A DNA stretch of 64,000 nt from an uncultured Aquimarina sp. Its GTDB lineage: Bacteria; Bacteroidota; Bacteroidia; Flavobacteriales; Flavobacteriaceae. The notes beneath the pieces were generated by a model. It searched no databases, was not told the DNA's origin, and saw only the letters and a program-made list of their open reading frames with translations. Below are positions 48,813-58,066 of the stretch, one piece after another (positions within the stretch are counted from its first letter, which is position 1; the number at the start of each line of letters is the position of its first letter). The stretch covers positions 248,001 through 312,000 of the forward strand of contig CANMKX010000001.1 in the NCBI GenBank assembly GCA_947498595.1, given 5' to 3'. The position numbers and the translations under genes are program-made.

Positions 48813-50075
48813 ATGATGCATACAACTAAAGTTTTATCAGTTATTCTCTTTCTTTTTTTTTATCAGCAAATAGGATATAGTCAAGTAAAATCCGAAAAAG
48901 AATTTTTGCAAAAAATCGGAATTAAAGACAGTGTTTATTCAAAAACATTAAAAGAATATAGAGAATTATACATCCAATTTCCAGCAAATTTCAATCCAGA
49001 GACACGATATCCAGTAACATATATTCTTGATGGAGAAGTGTTATTACCTACAGTAGCGAACGTACAAAGTTTTTATAGTGGAGGATTTACACCAGAAATG
49101 ATCCTTGTCGGAATTTCGAATAATGAAAATCGGACACGAGATTTAACTACTTCAAAAGTAAAAGAACGCTATGGAATGCCTTTTAACGAAAGAAATGGTG
49201 AAGCAGCAAATTTCAGTAAATTTATTGAAGAAGAATTAATTCCCTTTATAGAAAAAAAATACCCAGTAACAACTTATAGAGGCCTCATAGGACATTCATA
49301 CGGAGGTTTGTTTACAATACATACATTGATACATCATCCAGCATTATTTTCTAATTTTATAGCTATTGATCCTAGTTTGGATTGGGATGGACAGAAGTTA
49401 ATAAAGGAAGCTAAAGAGAAAATTAAGGAAAACAATTACCAAGAAAAAACATTATTTATGTCTTTGAGTGGACAGTTGCATATGCAAAACCCAGAAATAA
49501 CTATTGATAATGTAATGAACGATACTTCGGATTTTACCGTTTTTGCAAGATCAAATATTACGTTCTCTAAAATGCTAAAACAGCAGTATCAAAATAAGAT
49601 ATCATTTCAATGGAAATTTTATCCAAAAGACTTACACGGTACGGTTCTATTTCCATCAATTATGGATGGTATGATTGCTAATTTTAAATGGTATCAAATG
49701 GAAAAAACAAGTCTGATTAATGCTCCAGAAACACCCACAAGTGAGTTAAAAACATTGATTGATTACCGTACAGAAAAGTTAAAGAGACATTTTGGATATT
49801 CGATCGCACCTTACCCAGAAGATCTATTAAATGCATTAGGCTATATGAGTATGGATATGCAACAATTTGATAAAGCAAAAATGTATTTAAATTTTGCAAT
49901 AAAGTTTTATGCCAATAGTCCTAATCCGTATGATTCTATGGCTGATTATTACGAAAGAAAAAATGAAAACCTAGAGGCACTAAAATTTGTGAAAAAAGCT
50001 TTTGACATAAGTAAAAGCGACTACCACAAAAAAAGAATCGGATCTTTAGAAGAAAAAATAAAAAAAGGTAAATAG
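48813..50075 (+). CDS. secreted esterase-D/Fes-type alpha/beta hydrolase with TPR-like tail
   Basis: This 420-residue protein has a Sec signal (LSVILFLFFYQQIGYSQ), a putative-esterase domain (YPVTYILDGEVLLPTV, nucleophile in GLIGHSYGGLF, late histidine in PKDLHGTV), and a helical repeat-like tail from about residue 340 (ALGYMSMDMQQFDKAKMYLN). Relatives cleave siderophore or carbohydrate esters. Confidence 0.8.
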   Translation: MMHTTKVLSVILFLFFYQQIGYSQVKSEKEFLQKIGIKDSVYSKTLKEYRELYIQFPANFNPETRYPVTYILDGEVLLPTVANVQSFYSGGFTPEMILVGISNNENRTRDLTTSKVKERYGMPFNERNGEAANFSKFIEEELIPFIEKKYPVTTYRGLIGHSYGGLFTIHTLIHHPALFSNFIAIDPSLDWDGQKLIKEAKEKIKENNYQEKTLFMSLSGQLHMQNPEITIDNVMNDTSDFTVFARSNITFSKMLKQQYQNKISFQWKFYPKDLHGTVLFPSIMDGMIANFKWYQMEKTSLINAPETPTSELKTLIDYRTEKLKRHFGYSIAPYPEDLLNALGYMSMDMQQFDKAKMYLNFAIKFYANSPNPYDSMADYYERKNENLEALKFVKKAFDISKSDYHKKRIGSLEEKIKKGK

Positions 50076-50143
50076 AAAAGTATTATAATTTGATATTCAT
50101 TTTAATATAGTATTATTGAATAATAAAGAATAAAATTCTTAGA

Positions 50144-50365
50144 ATGATATCTATATTTATAGGAATAATAATAGTATTATTTGGAGCATTTTTATACTGG
50201 GCCTATTTACCAGATTATAAAAGAAATCCAACCGAATTTTGGAAAGTATTAATAGGAATGCCTATCGGAATATTATTAGGAGGAATAGGTTTTACTGAAA
50301 TAAATAAATGGATTAAAAAATGGGCTTTAAAAGAAACAAATAAAAAAAATAATACTAAAAAATAA
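50144..50365 (+). CDS. small two-segment membrane protein
   Basis: This 73-residue protein has two hydrophobic segments (FIGIIIVLFGAFLYWAYL and IGMPIGILLGGIGF) and a lysine-rich end. Unknown role; it precedes an AraC regulator by 20 bases. Confidence 0.55.
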   Translation: MISIFIGIIIVLFGAFLYWAYLPDYKRNPTEFWKVLIGMPIGILLGGIGFTEINKWIKKWALKETNKKNNTKK

Positions 50366-50384
50366 TTCATATATAAATAGAAGT

Positions 50385-51305
50385 ATGAAGCACTTTAAAA
50401 CGATATCAGAATATAATGAAGGGATTAACATATCCCCACCAAAACATCCGCATTTTGATATTAGAAGTTTTGAAGAGAACATGCTTACGGTTCGTTCTCA
50501 AATGCCAGTTTTTCGACACGAATTTTATGCAATAGCAATAAAAGCTGATGGAGATGGAAAAGCAATATCTGGGCAATTTTCAGATTTTCCTGATGGAACG
50601 ACTATATTTTTCAACACCCCTTTTCAGTTACTTTCATGGGATATTATCCCTAATTGGAAAGGGTTTTATTTATTGTTTAGCCAAGATTTTGTAGCTCAAT
50701 CTAATGTGCTATCACAAATACTGAAACTATTCCCTTTTCTTAAAATGGAAACATCAATTCCATTTGAAATCCCAACAGATCAATTAGAAAGAATATTATC
50801 GATATATAAAAATGTATGGAATGAATATAATGGGGGTGCAGCTGATAAATTTCAGATTATTGAAGCTCAAGTATATTTATTAGTATCAATAATAAAACGT
50901 CTTTTTGAACAACAAGTCAATAAAGATATTGCAGCAGCAAACCTAAAAGAGGCAGATCTAAAATTACTATCTCGTTATCAAACATTGCTACAAACAAGTT
51001 TCTATCCCAATGCAAAATTAGAAACTTATATCAACCTTCACTCTACAAGTTATTATGCACAAAAATTAAGTGTACACCCCAACCATTTAAATGCTATCGT
51101 AAAAGGCATAACAGGGATAACAGCACTTCACTATATTCATAACCATTTAGTAGTATTGTCAAAATCATACATAGCGCAAACCACATGGAGTATTAAAGAG
51201 ATTGCGTATACCTTGCATTTTGATAGTCCTAATAATTTCAGCTCATTTTTCAAAAAACATACTGGATATACACCTTTAGCTTATCGAAAAATGAAGAATC
51301 TTTGA
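50385..51305 (+). CDS. AraC-family transcriptional regulator
   Basis: This 306-residue protein has an N-terminal cupin-like sensor domain (about residues 15-160) and a C-terminal AraC HTH (YYAQKLSVHPNHLNAIVKGI and SIKEIAYTLHFDSPNNFSSF). It lies upstream of a set of SnoaL-like and hydrolase genes that run in the same direction, which it probably regulates. Confidence 0.85.
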   Translation: MKHFKTISEYNEGINISPPKHPHFDIRSFEENMLTVRSQMPVFRHEFYAIAIKADGDGKAISGQFSDFPDGTTIFFNTPFQLLSWDIIPNWKGFYLLFSQDFVAQSNVLSQILKLFPFLKMETSIPFEIPTDQLERILSIYKNVWNEYNGGAADKFQIIEAQVYLLVSIIKRLFEQQVNKDIAAANLKEADLKLLSRYQTLLQTSFYPNAKLETYINLHSTSYYAQKLSVHPNHLNAIVKGITGITALHYIHNHLVVLSKSYIAQTTWSIKEIAYTLHFDSPNNFSSFFKKHTGYTPLAYRKMKNL

Positions 51306-51385
51306 AATCAATACTTCTTCATTTGAAATCATAACTTATTCGCATTAGGTCTTTCAGAACTTTGTATCATTAAAATAACAAAGCA

Positions 51386-51898
51386 ATGAAAACTATCTTA
51401 TTAGGAGTATTTACTCTTATAATATCTAACCTAAATGCACAGTATATGAATAATCCAACAGAGGTTGTTACGAATTTATTTATAACAACAGATCAGAAAA
51501 ATTGGGAAGAAGTTGAGAAGAATTTTAGTACTACTGTACTACTTGATTACTCATCAATGACAAATAGTGCACCAACAACTTTAACACCCAATCAGGTAAT
51601 TGATGCATGGAAAGGAATTCTCCCTGGGTTTGAAGCTACACATCATCAATTAGGAAATTTTGTATCTCGTATTGAAGGGAACAAAGCCGTCGTTTTCTGT
51701 TATGGTACCGCAAGTCATTTTTTATCAAACAAAAAAGGTAATGTTTGGACAGTAATAGGAAGCTATGATTTTGAATTGGTTAAAAATGCTGAAGGAGCAT
51801 GGAAAATTACAACAATGAAATTCAATTTTAAATACCAAGACGGAAATACAGAATTAGCGGCACAAGCAATCGAAAATGTGAAAAATCAAAAAAAATAA
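51386..51898 (+). CDS. secreted SnoaL/NTF2-like protein
   Basis: This 170-residue protein has a Sec signal (LLGVFTLIISNLNAQ) followed by an NTF2-like cone fold (NPTEVVTNLFITTDQKNWEE, ...VVFCYGTASHFL). Such proteins bind or isomerise small molecules. It is the first of three NTF2-like genes in a row. Confidence 0.75.
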   Translation: MKTILLGVFTLIISNLNAQYMNNPTEVVTNLFITTDQKNWEEVEKNFSTTVLLDYSSMTNSAPTTLTPNQVIDAWKGILPGFEATHHQLGNFVSRIEGNKAVVFCYGTASHFLSNKKGNVWTVIGSYDFELVKNAEGAWKITTMKFNFKYQDGNTELAAQAIENVKNQKK

Positions 51899-51911
51899 TC
51901 GATGCATACCT

Positions 51912-52280
51912 ATGAAAAAAGATAGGAAGTATAGAAAGATAGATCAGTTATCAAAAGCATTAGATGCAAAAAACATTGATAAAGTACTTAATTATCTGGA
52001 TAAGGATTGCATATTTCAAGCTGGAAATCAAGAAATAATTCAAGGAAAAGAGCAAATACGATTACTATTAGAAGGTTTTTTTAAAAATGTTAACGCAACT
52101 AAACATAACATAAAAGACATTTTTGAAAGCGATACCTTTTTGGTACATCGAGGGACTGTTACTTATACCAGATTAGATCATTCGATACTAAGTGTACCAT
52201 TTTGTGATGTATTTAAAATGAAAGAAGAAAAAATCATTGAATATACTATTTACATTGATTGGTCTGAGTTGTTTAATTAA
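51912..52280 (+). CDS. cytoplasmic SnoaL/NTF2-like protein
   Basis: This 122-residue protein has no signal and an NTF2-like fold (LSKALDAKNIDKVLNYLDKD, IIQGKEQIRLLLEGFF). It starts 13 bases after the previous gene. Confidence 0.75.
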   Translation: MKKDRKYRKIDQLSKALDAKNIDKVLNYLDKDCIFQAGNQEIIQGKEQIRLLLEGFFKNVNATKHNIKDIFESDTFLVHRGTVTYTRLDHSILSVPFCDVFKMKEEKIIEYTIYIDWSELFN

Positions 52281-52291
52281 AAATTTAATAA

Positions 52292-52813
52292 ATGAAAAAA
52301 AAATTAATTCTAGGATTTGTAGGATTGTTTTTAATGAGTTGCCAGGGAAAAAAGCAACATGAAATTATATCAAAAAAAGAAATGAAAAACAAAATAGCTG
52401 AAAGAAATAAAAAGAATACTAAGGCTTTCTTTAAAGCATTAGAAAACGAAAACGTAGATAATCTAGTAGCATTATTTGAAAAAGATGCAGTGCATATTAA
52501 TCCATATGCATCAGGGATATTTCCAAAAGGAGCTACTGGTAAAGAAGAAATCAGAAACTATTGGACACCAGTATTCCCCAATTTTGACAGAATGAAATTT
52601 CCTATAGAAGAAATTTATGCAATGGAAGATCCTGCTATTGTATTTGTGAAATATAAAGGAGAAATAAAATTAAAAGAAAACGCAGGATATTATACGAGTG
52701 ATTATTACTCAACATTCAAATTTAATGAAGACGGTTTGATAGTAGAGTATGTTGAAATATTTAATCCTATAGTAGCTGCAAAAGCCTTTGGATTATTAGA
52801 AATGATAAAATAA
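52292..52813 (+). CDS. SnoaL-like lipoprotein
   Basis: This 173-residue lipoprotein (signal ending LMSC) has an NTF2-like domain (FFKALENENVDNLVALFEKD, ATGKEEIRNYW). It is the third of three; spacings of 11 and 5 bases to its neighbours indicate one operon with the hydrolase downstream. Confidence 0.75.
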   Translation: MKKKLILGFVGLFLMSCQGKKQHEIISKKEMKNKIAERNKKNTKAFFKALENENVDNLVALFEKDAVHINPYASGIFPKGATGKEEIRNYWTPVFPNFDRMKFPIEEIYAMEDPAIVFVKYKGEIKLKENAGYYTSDYYSTFKFNEDGLIVEYVEIFNPIVAAKAFGLLEMIK

Positions 52814-52818
52814 AAAAT

Positions 52819-53859
52819 ATGAGAAAGACGATTGTAGGATTAGCATGTTTTATAACATTACTAGGTTGTAACACAGCCTCAAATACAAATAAGAATATCG
52901 GTGATGTAGAAAAAAAAGAAGAATTAATACTATCAAAAAAAATACAAATGAAAAAAATAAAATTTAATAGTGAAGGAGCCGAATTAGTAGGGAATTTATA
53001 TTACCCTAAAAATTATGATGCTTCTAAAAAGTATACAGCATTAGTAGTTTCTGGAAGTTGGACAACTGTAAAAGAACAAATGTCAGGCTTGTATGCAGCT
53101 AAATTGGCCGAAGAAGGATTTATTACATTAGCTTTTGATTTTCGAAATTTTGGAGAAAGCGAAGGACAACCAAGATTTTATGAAAATCCATCTATGAAAA
53201 AAGTAGATATAAAAAATGCAATAACTTATCTTGAAAATTTACCAGAAGTAAATAATGAAAAAATTGGAGTTTTTGGAGTTTGTGCTGGGGCAATGTATAC
53301 ATTAATGGCAGCATCAGAAGATGATCGAGTTAAAGCAGTAGTAACTGCGGCTTCTTGGTTGCATGATGCAGAAGCTGTAAAACTTTTTTATGGAGGAGAA
53401 GAAGGAGTAAAAACAAAAATTGAAGCAGCTCAAATAGCTAAAAAACTATATGCAGAAAAAGGTATTGTAGAATACATACCTACAATTTCGACAGAAGATG
53501 ATACAGCTGCAATGTATGGACCATATGATTATTATCTAAACCCAGAAAGAGGAGCTGTGAAAGAATGGAGTGCAGATAAGTTTGCAGTGATGTCATGGGA
53601 AGATTGGTTAATTACAGACCCGATGCCAACAGCAACTGCTTTGAATGTTCCAACACTTATGATTCATTCTGATGGCGCAGTATTGCCACAATACACCAAA
53701 AACTATTTTAAAAAAATAGCAACAACGGATAAAAAACTACATTGGATGGAAACTACTTTAGAATCGCCATACCATCAGTTTAATTATTACGATCAAGAAG
53801 CAGAAATTAGCGAATCAGTTGCTGAAGCTACTAAGTGGTTTCAACAAAAAATTAAATAA
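52819..53859 (+). CDS. alpha/beta hydrolase lipoprotein with cysteine nucleophile motif
   Basis: This 346-residue lipoprotein (signal ending LLGC) has a hydrolase fold with the nucleophile elbow GVCAG instead of G-x-S-x-G, as in dienelactone hydrolases. An acid (LMIHSDGAVL) and a histidine (ESPYHQFNYY) follow. It ends the SnoaL operon; a shared small-molecule pathway or detoxification is possible. Confidence 0.75.
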   Translation: MRKTIVGLACFITLLGCNTASNTNKNIGDVEKKEELILSKKIQMKKIKFNSEGAELVGNLYYPKNYDASKKYTALVVSGSWTTVKEQMSGLYAAKLAEEGFITLAFDFRNFGESEGQPRFYENPSMKKVDIKNAITYLENLPEVNNEKIGVFGVCAGAMYTLMAASEDDRVKAVVTAASWLHDAEAVKLFYGGEEGVKTKIEAAQIAKKLYAEKGIVEYIPTISTEDDTAAMYGPYDYYLNPERGAVKEWSADKFAVMSWEDWLITDPMPTATALNVPTLMIHSDGAVLPQYTKNYFKKIATTDKKLHWMETTLESPYHQFNYYDQEAEISESVAEATKWFQQKIK

Positions 53860-53907
53860 TAACGAGGTAATTATTAAAAAGTAATCATAATTAGCAAAGT
53901 GCAGTTT

Positions 53908-53941
53908 AAAGTCAGAGGAATTAATTTCTCTGGCTTTTTTT
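53908..53941 (+). terminator. intrinsic terminator after the SnoaL/hydrolase operon
   Basis: AAAGTCAGAG pairs with CTCTGGCTTT across a 10-base loop and continues as TTTT. Confidence 0.8.
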
Positions 53942-54028
53942 AGGAACCAAGGCCAATTAAAATTTAAAAAGATCCAATTGATAAACGATCATAATGTTGT
54001 ATTTTGATAAATTATAAGCCATTATGAT

Positions 54029-54655
54029 ATGAAATATATATGTTTAATTATTTTATTGATTGTAATTCAATCTTGCGCATCGAAGAAGTTTATAGAAAAA
54101 CGATTTTTTCCAGAAGGAATAGAATCTATGACAGAAGAAACTTATAGTATAGAGAAAACTAAAAAAAGGTTACTAGAGAAAAAGCATTTTTTATTTACTA
54201 AAAATGGACGAGTTAAAGAATCTAAAACAGTAGATTCATTAGGGAATTTATTACAGCATACCGAAAAAAAATTATGGTTTATTAAAGAATCATATCCAGA
54301 AAAAGAACCTTATTATTGTAAAACAAGATGGAAAACAGGGCAACGTGAACGTATTAGCTGTTATTCTAGAAAACGATACAAACAGAATGAAGCGATTTAT
54401 TTTTACAATAAAAATGGAACCATCAAAAAAATAGTTGACAATTTCACAACTTTCAATACTCAGTATTTTTATTATACAGACAATCAAATTTCTAAAATAA
54501 TCATTAAAAATAAGGATAATAAAATATTGGATGAGGTTGAGATAGATTGTAAAGAAAAAGATGAAAAAGGAGCTTGTATACGACAAATTAAAAGCTCTTC
54601 AATAACTCAAAAATGTATCGAAATTATCACCGAAATACACTATAAAAATGAATAA
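54029..54655 (+). CDS. lipoprotein of unknown function
   Basis: This 208-residue lipoprotein (signal ending IQSC) has a basic body with strand-like repeats (YFYNKNGTIKKIVDNFTTFN, YFYYTDNQISKIIIKN) resembling MORN/YD-type antiparallel repeats. No function is assigned. Confidence 0.6.
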   Translation: MKYICLIILLIVIQSCASKKFIEKRFFPEGIESMTEETYSIEKTKKRLLEKKHFLFTKNGRVKESKTVDSLGNLLQHTEKKLWFIKESYPEKEPYYCKTRWKTGQRERISCYSRKRYKQNEAIYFYNKNGTIKKIVDNFTTFNTQYFYYTDNQISKIIIKNKDNKILDEVEIDCKEKDEKGACIRQIKSSSITQKCIEIITEIHYKNE

Positions 54656-54697
54656 TTAGCATGTAAATTGAATACCTGAAATTAAGTTGATCAATAT

Positions 54698-54705
54698 TAT
54701 ATTTG
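54698..54705 (+). promoter_or_regulatory. -7 box before the membrane AraC gene
   Basis: TATATTTG is a full match to TAnnTTTG, 25 bases before the ATG. Confidence 0.5.
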
Positions 54706-54730
54706 CATAGACATTTTCTTAAATATTAAA

Positions 54731-55774
54731 ATGAACGAAACTATTATAAGCGATATAGGAAAGATGATTGTTTTCTTACTTTTCTTATTTGCTATTTTTT
54801 TGATAACTAAAAAAACGAAACGAAAATTACCTAATTATCTGTTTTCAGCATTTCTTTTAGTAACAGCTATTGATCTCTCAGGGTTATTTTTGATTTCTAA
54901 AAAAAATGAAATTATAGAGAGTTTTATTATAGCCAGTGTTTTATTGCAAATGCCTTTATATTATTTATACGTAAAATCAGCATGCTATTATAATTTTAAA
55001 CTAAATAAGATGCATCTTATACACGGTGTCTTATTTGTCATTTTTTTAAGCTCATTTTTGCTTACGAATATTTCTGAAAACACATTAATAGCATTTAAAA
55101 TCATCACAACAATTCAATACTATTATTATATAATAGCAGTATTTATTTCGTTGATAAATTTTAAAAAATTATATCAGGAGAATTATTCAAGTAATCATTA
55201 TCTCATATATAAATGGCTTCGAGATACAACAGTTCTCTTTTTGGTAGGTAATAGTTTATCTAAAGCAAAAGACTTGATACCATTTGATACTACAATACTA
55301 GGCTATCTAAATATATTCACGAGTATCTTTGCACTTTTTGTGATTTGCTGGTTTGTTCTTAATGCATTATACAAGCCAACGCTATTTATAGGAATAGATA
55401 TAGGTTTAGATACAGTAAAGTTTACAGAAGATCAAAAAAGTGAACCAGAACAACTAAAAAAATTGCGGGATTATATGATAACTGAAAAACCATATTTGGA
55501 TGATAAATTATCATTAGCAAAGTTAGCAGGAGATATGGAAATTTCAGAAAAAGAATTATCAGTACTGATTAATAAATTTACTGAAAAACATTTCTTTGAT
55601 TTTATTAATAGTTATAGAATTGATTACGCAAGACAACTTTTAAAAGAAAATAAAGAACTAACAGTTTTAGAAATAGTATATCAAGTAGGATTTAATTCCA
55701 AATCATCATTTTATACCGCATTTAAAAAAGAAACTGACACAACACCAACAATGTACAGAAAGTCAGTAGTTTAA
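54731..55774 (+). CDS. membrane-anchored AraC-family regulator
   Basis: This 347-residue protein has about seven hydrophobic segments in the first 220 residues, then a cytoplasmic AraC HTH (KLSLAKLAGDMEISEKELSV, ELTVLEIVYQVGFNSKSSFY). It probably senses a membrane or periplasmic signal and controls the serine hydrolase gene 110 bases downstream. Confidence 0.85.
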   Translation: MNETIISDIGKMIVFLLFLFAIFLITKKTKRKLPNYLFSAFLLVTAIDLSGLFLISKKNEIIESFIIASVLLQMPLYYLYVKSACYYNFKLNKMHLIHGVLFVIFLSSFLLTNISENTLIAFKIITTIQYYYYIIAVFISLINFKKLYQENYSSNHYLIYKWLRDTTVLFLVGNSLSKAKDLIPFDTTILGYLNIFTSIFALFVICWFVLNALYKPTLFIGIDIGLDTVKFTEDQKSEPEQLKKLRDYMITEKPYLDDKLSLAKLAGDMEISEKELSVLINKFTEKHFFDFINSYRIDYARQLLKENKELTVLEIVYQVGFNSKSSFYTAFKKETDTTPTMYRKSVV

Positions 55775-55884
55775 TTGTAGTTCGACTTTAAGTCAGACTG
55801 ATTTTGTAGTTAAAAAACAGTCCGTTTTTCGAAAGTCAGACGTTTATAAGACTTTAATGTTTCAGATTTGTTTCAAATTAAAAA

Positions 55885-57546
55885 ATGAAAGAAATGAGAC
55901 AAAATCAACAAGTAGTATTAGGAATAATTATAGTATTATGTTCTTTTTTATGTACGGGACAAATAAGTTATAAAAAGGCAGATAGTTTATTCTATGCACA
56001 CAAACAAATTGACGGGCCAGGTACTTCTATTAGTGTAAGTCATAACAATCAATTGATTTATAAAAATCATCAAGGTTATTCTAATTTAGAACATCAAATT
56101 GCAATTACTGATTCAACAAGATTTTTAGTTGGATCTATTTCAAAACAATTTACTGCATTTTCAATCCTTTTATTAGAAGAAGAAGAGAAATTATCCTTAG
56201 AAGATGCAATAACAAAATACTTACCAGAACTTAAAGGGATAAATAAAGACATAACCATTAGGATGCTTGCAAACCATACAAGCGGATTAAGAAATAACAC
56301 AGAGCTGATTGGTTTAAAAGGAAAATCATTGGAAGATATGATTGGTCAAGAAGAAATGGTAAATATCTTATTGAAGCAGAAAAAATTAAACTTTGAACCA
56401 GGAGAAAAATTTCAATATAATAATGCAGGATTTGTTTTATTAGCAGAAATAATACAAAGAGTATCAGGCATGACTTTTTCTCAATTTGTTAAGGAAAGAA
56501 TTTTTGAACCATTACAAATGAATAAGAGTCAATTTTTAGACAATCCAACAAATTTAATACCTCAAAAAGCAAACTCGTATTACAAAAAGAATCAAGAATA
56601 TCATTACTATCCTATGAATAGAAGTATCGTTGGCTCTACAGGTTTGTATACAACTACTGAAGATTTAATAAAATGGATTCAAAACTATCACCAACCAAAG
56701 ATTGGAACTAGAGCAATGTTTGAGAAAATGATACAACCAAGTACACTTACGTCTGGTAAAAAGATACCTTATGGATTAGGACAAGAAACAAAGATATATA
56801 AAGGACTTAAAGTCATTTTTCATGGTGGAGGAGATGCAGGATTTAGAGCTTATTTGTTACACGTTCCAAAGCACAACCTATCAATAGTAATTACAGGAAA
56901 TTACGAGTCTTTTAATCCATTGACAATGGCTTATGGAATGATTGATATATTTTTAGCAGATAAACTAGTAAAGACTACACAGTTTAATAAACCAACACGA
57001 GACAAATTAGATGAAATAGCAGGAACATATCAGATTTTCCCTGGATTATATGCTACTATTATTAAAAGGAATGATTCTTTGTTTTTTCAAAGTTATCAGG
57101 CCAAAGAAGAACTCTATTTGCCTGCTTTAACTGAAAATGAATTCAAATTCACTCCTATACAACACAGTAAAATTGTTTTTACAAAGAATAGATTGAAGTG
57201 GCATTTTTCAGATTTTTATTACGAAGGAAAGAAAGTATCGTTAGATCCACCTATGTACACAGCAATAGATAAAGAGATGTACCTAGGAAACTTTTATAGC
57301 AACGAACTAGAGACCAGCTATACATTTATAAAAAAAGCAGGAAAAATTATAGCGACACACCCATTCAACCCAGATTATACGTTAACGCCTATAGCAGTAG
57401 ATTCTTTTATAGTTTTGGATAGCGGGATATTCAGTAGAGTTGATTTTATTAGGAATACTAAAAATGAAATTATAAAATGTCATATTAGCGGACAATCTGC
57501 CTATGATATAGTTTTTATAAAGCAAGACAATAAAAAAATAAACTAA
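55885..57546 (+). CDS. class C beta-lactamase-like serine hydrolase
   Basis: This 553-residue protein has a signal segment (VLGIIIVLCSFLCTG), the S-x-x-K motif SISK (S84, K87), Y-x-N in FQYNNAG, and HGGGDAG in place of K-T-G. The C-terminal 180 residues form a beta-rich accessory domain. It is a D-aminopeptidase/esterase type enzyme; true beta-lactam hydrolysis is not implied. Confidence 0.85.
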   Translation: MKEMRQNQQVVLGIIIVLCSFLCTGQISYKKADSLFYAHKQIDGPGTSISVSHNNQLIYKNHQGYSNLEHQIAITDSTRFLVGSISKQFTAFSILLLEEEEKLSLEDAITKYLPELKGINKDITIRMLANHTSGLRNNTELIGLKGKSLEDMIGQEEMVNILLKQKKLNFEPGEKFQYNNAGFVLLAEIIQRVSGMTFSQFVKERIFEPLQMNKSQFLDNPTNLIPQKANSYYKKNQEYHYYPMNRSIVGSTGLYTTTEDLIKWIQNYHQPKIGTRAMFEKMIQPSTLTSGKKIPYGLGQETKIYKGLKVIFHGGGDAGFRAYLLHVPKHNLSIVITGNYESFNPLTMAYGMIDIFLADKLVKTTQFNKPTRDKLDEIAGTYQIFPGLYATIIKRNDSLFFQSYQAKEELYLPALTENEFKFTPIQHSKIVFTKNRLKWHFSDFYYEGKKVSLDPPMYTAIDKEMYLGNFYSNELETSYTFIKKAGKIIATHPFNPDYTLTPIAVDSFIVLDSGIFSRVDFIRNTKNEIIKCHISGQSAYDIVFIKQDNKKIN

Positions 57547-57604
57547 AACTAGTAATGAATCTAGTTGGATGGATGTTTCAAAAGTATAGCTATATTAGAT
57601 AAAG

Positions 57605-57654
57605 AAGTGCTCTATTTTAGCTATTATTAATAGCTGAAATAGAGCACTTGTTTT
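57605..57654. terminator. strong bidirectional terminator between convergent genes
   Basis: A long near-perfect stem (AAGTGCTCTATTT and AGCTATT pair with AATAGCT and AAATAGAGCACTT, with one mismatch) is followed by GTTTT. It separates the serine hydrolase gene from the leftward Panoptes pair. Confidence 0.8.
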
Positions 57655-57676
57655 AAAATTAATTAAAAATGTTTAG

Positions 57677-58066
57677 TTACAATTTATCAATATTAATTGC
57701 AGTTTCTACAATTTTATCTTTACCTGATATTTTTGCTATTCTTAAGTTTAGCATAGCTTCATTTACAGAAAAACCAACGCCCATACTTAAAGAAAATCCA
57801 GATTTTGATTTAAATTCGTCTTTTAATTTTCTTAAAAAATTTAAGTCATAATTCTTTTTTTCAATTGAAAACAATATATCATCACATCCCTTCATTAGAA
57901 TTGTAGTAGAATGATTAAATTTAATTTTTTCTAAAATAAAATTAATATTATTCTGAATGTGATCATGAAAATCTTGAGCCTTTTTATAATTCGATTTTAA
58001 TAAGGATAATTCAATTTTATCTCCTGCATTATCAACATCTAAACGTATATATATATTATCCTCCAT
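57677..58066 (-). CDS. optS: minimal CRISPR polymerase (mCpol), Panoptes OptS
   Basis: Using the ATG at 58066, the 129-residue product starts MEDNIYIRLDVDNAGDKIEL. It has the two metal-binding motifs of a Cas10/GGDEF-like palm: LDVDNAGD near the N-terminus and KGCDDILF in the middle, then FSLSMGVGFSVNEAM. This is a stand-alone minimal palm domain, the hallmark of mCpol proteins. In Panoptes such an enzyme constantly makes a cyclic dinucleotide that holds the partner effector inactive. The gene overlaps the effector gene by 11 bases; an in-frame ATG at 58102 is a less likely start. Confidence 0.8.
   Translation of the reverse strand: MEDNIYIRLDVDNAGDKIELSLLKSNYKKAQDFHDHIQNNINFILEKIKFNHSTTILMKGCDDILFSIEKKNYDLNFLRKLKDEFKSKSGFSLSMGVGFSVNEAMLNLRIAKISGKDKIVETAINIDKL

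Noticed and set aside
57669-57851. A 60-codon plus-strand frame near 57.7 kb
   Set aside because: It lies antisense to the well-supported mCpol gene and has no features of its own.
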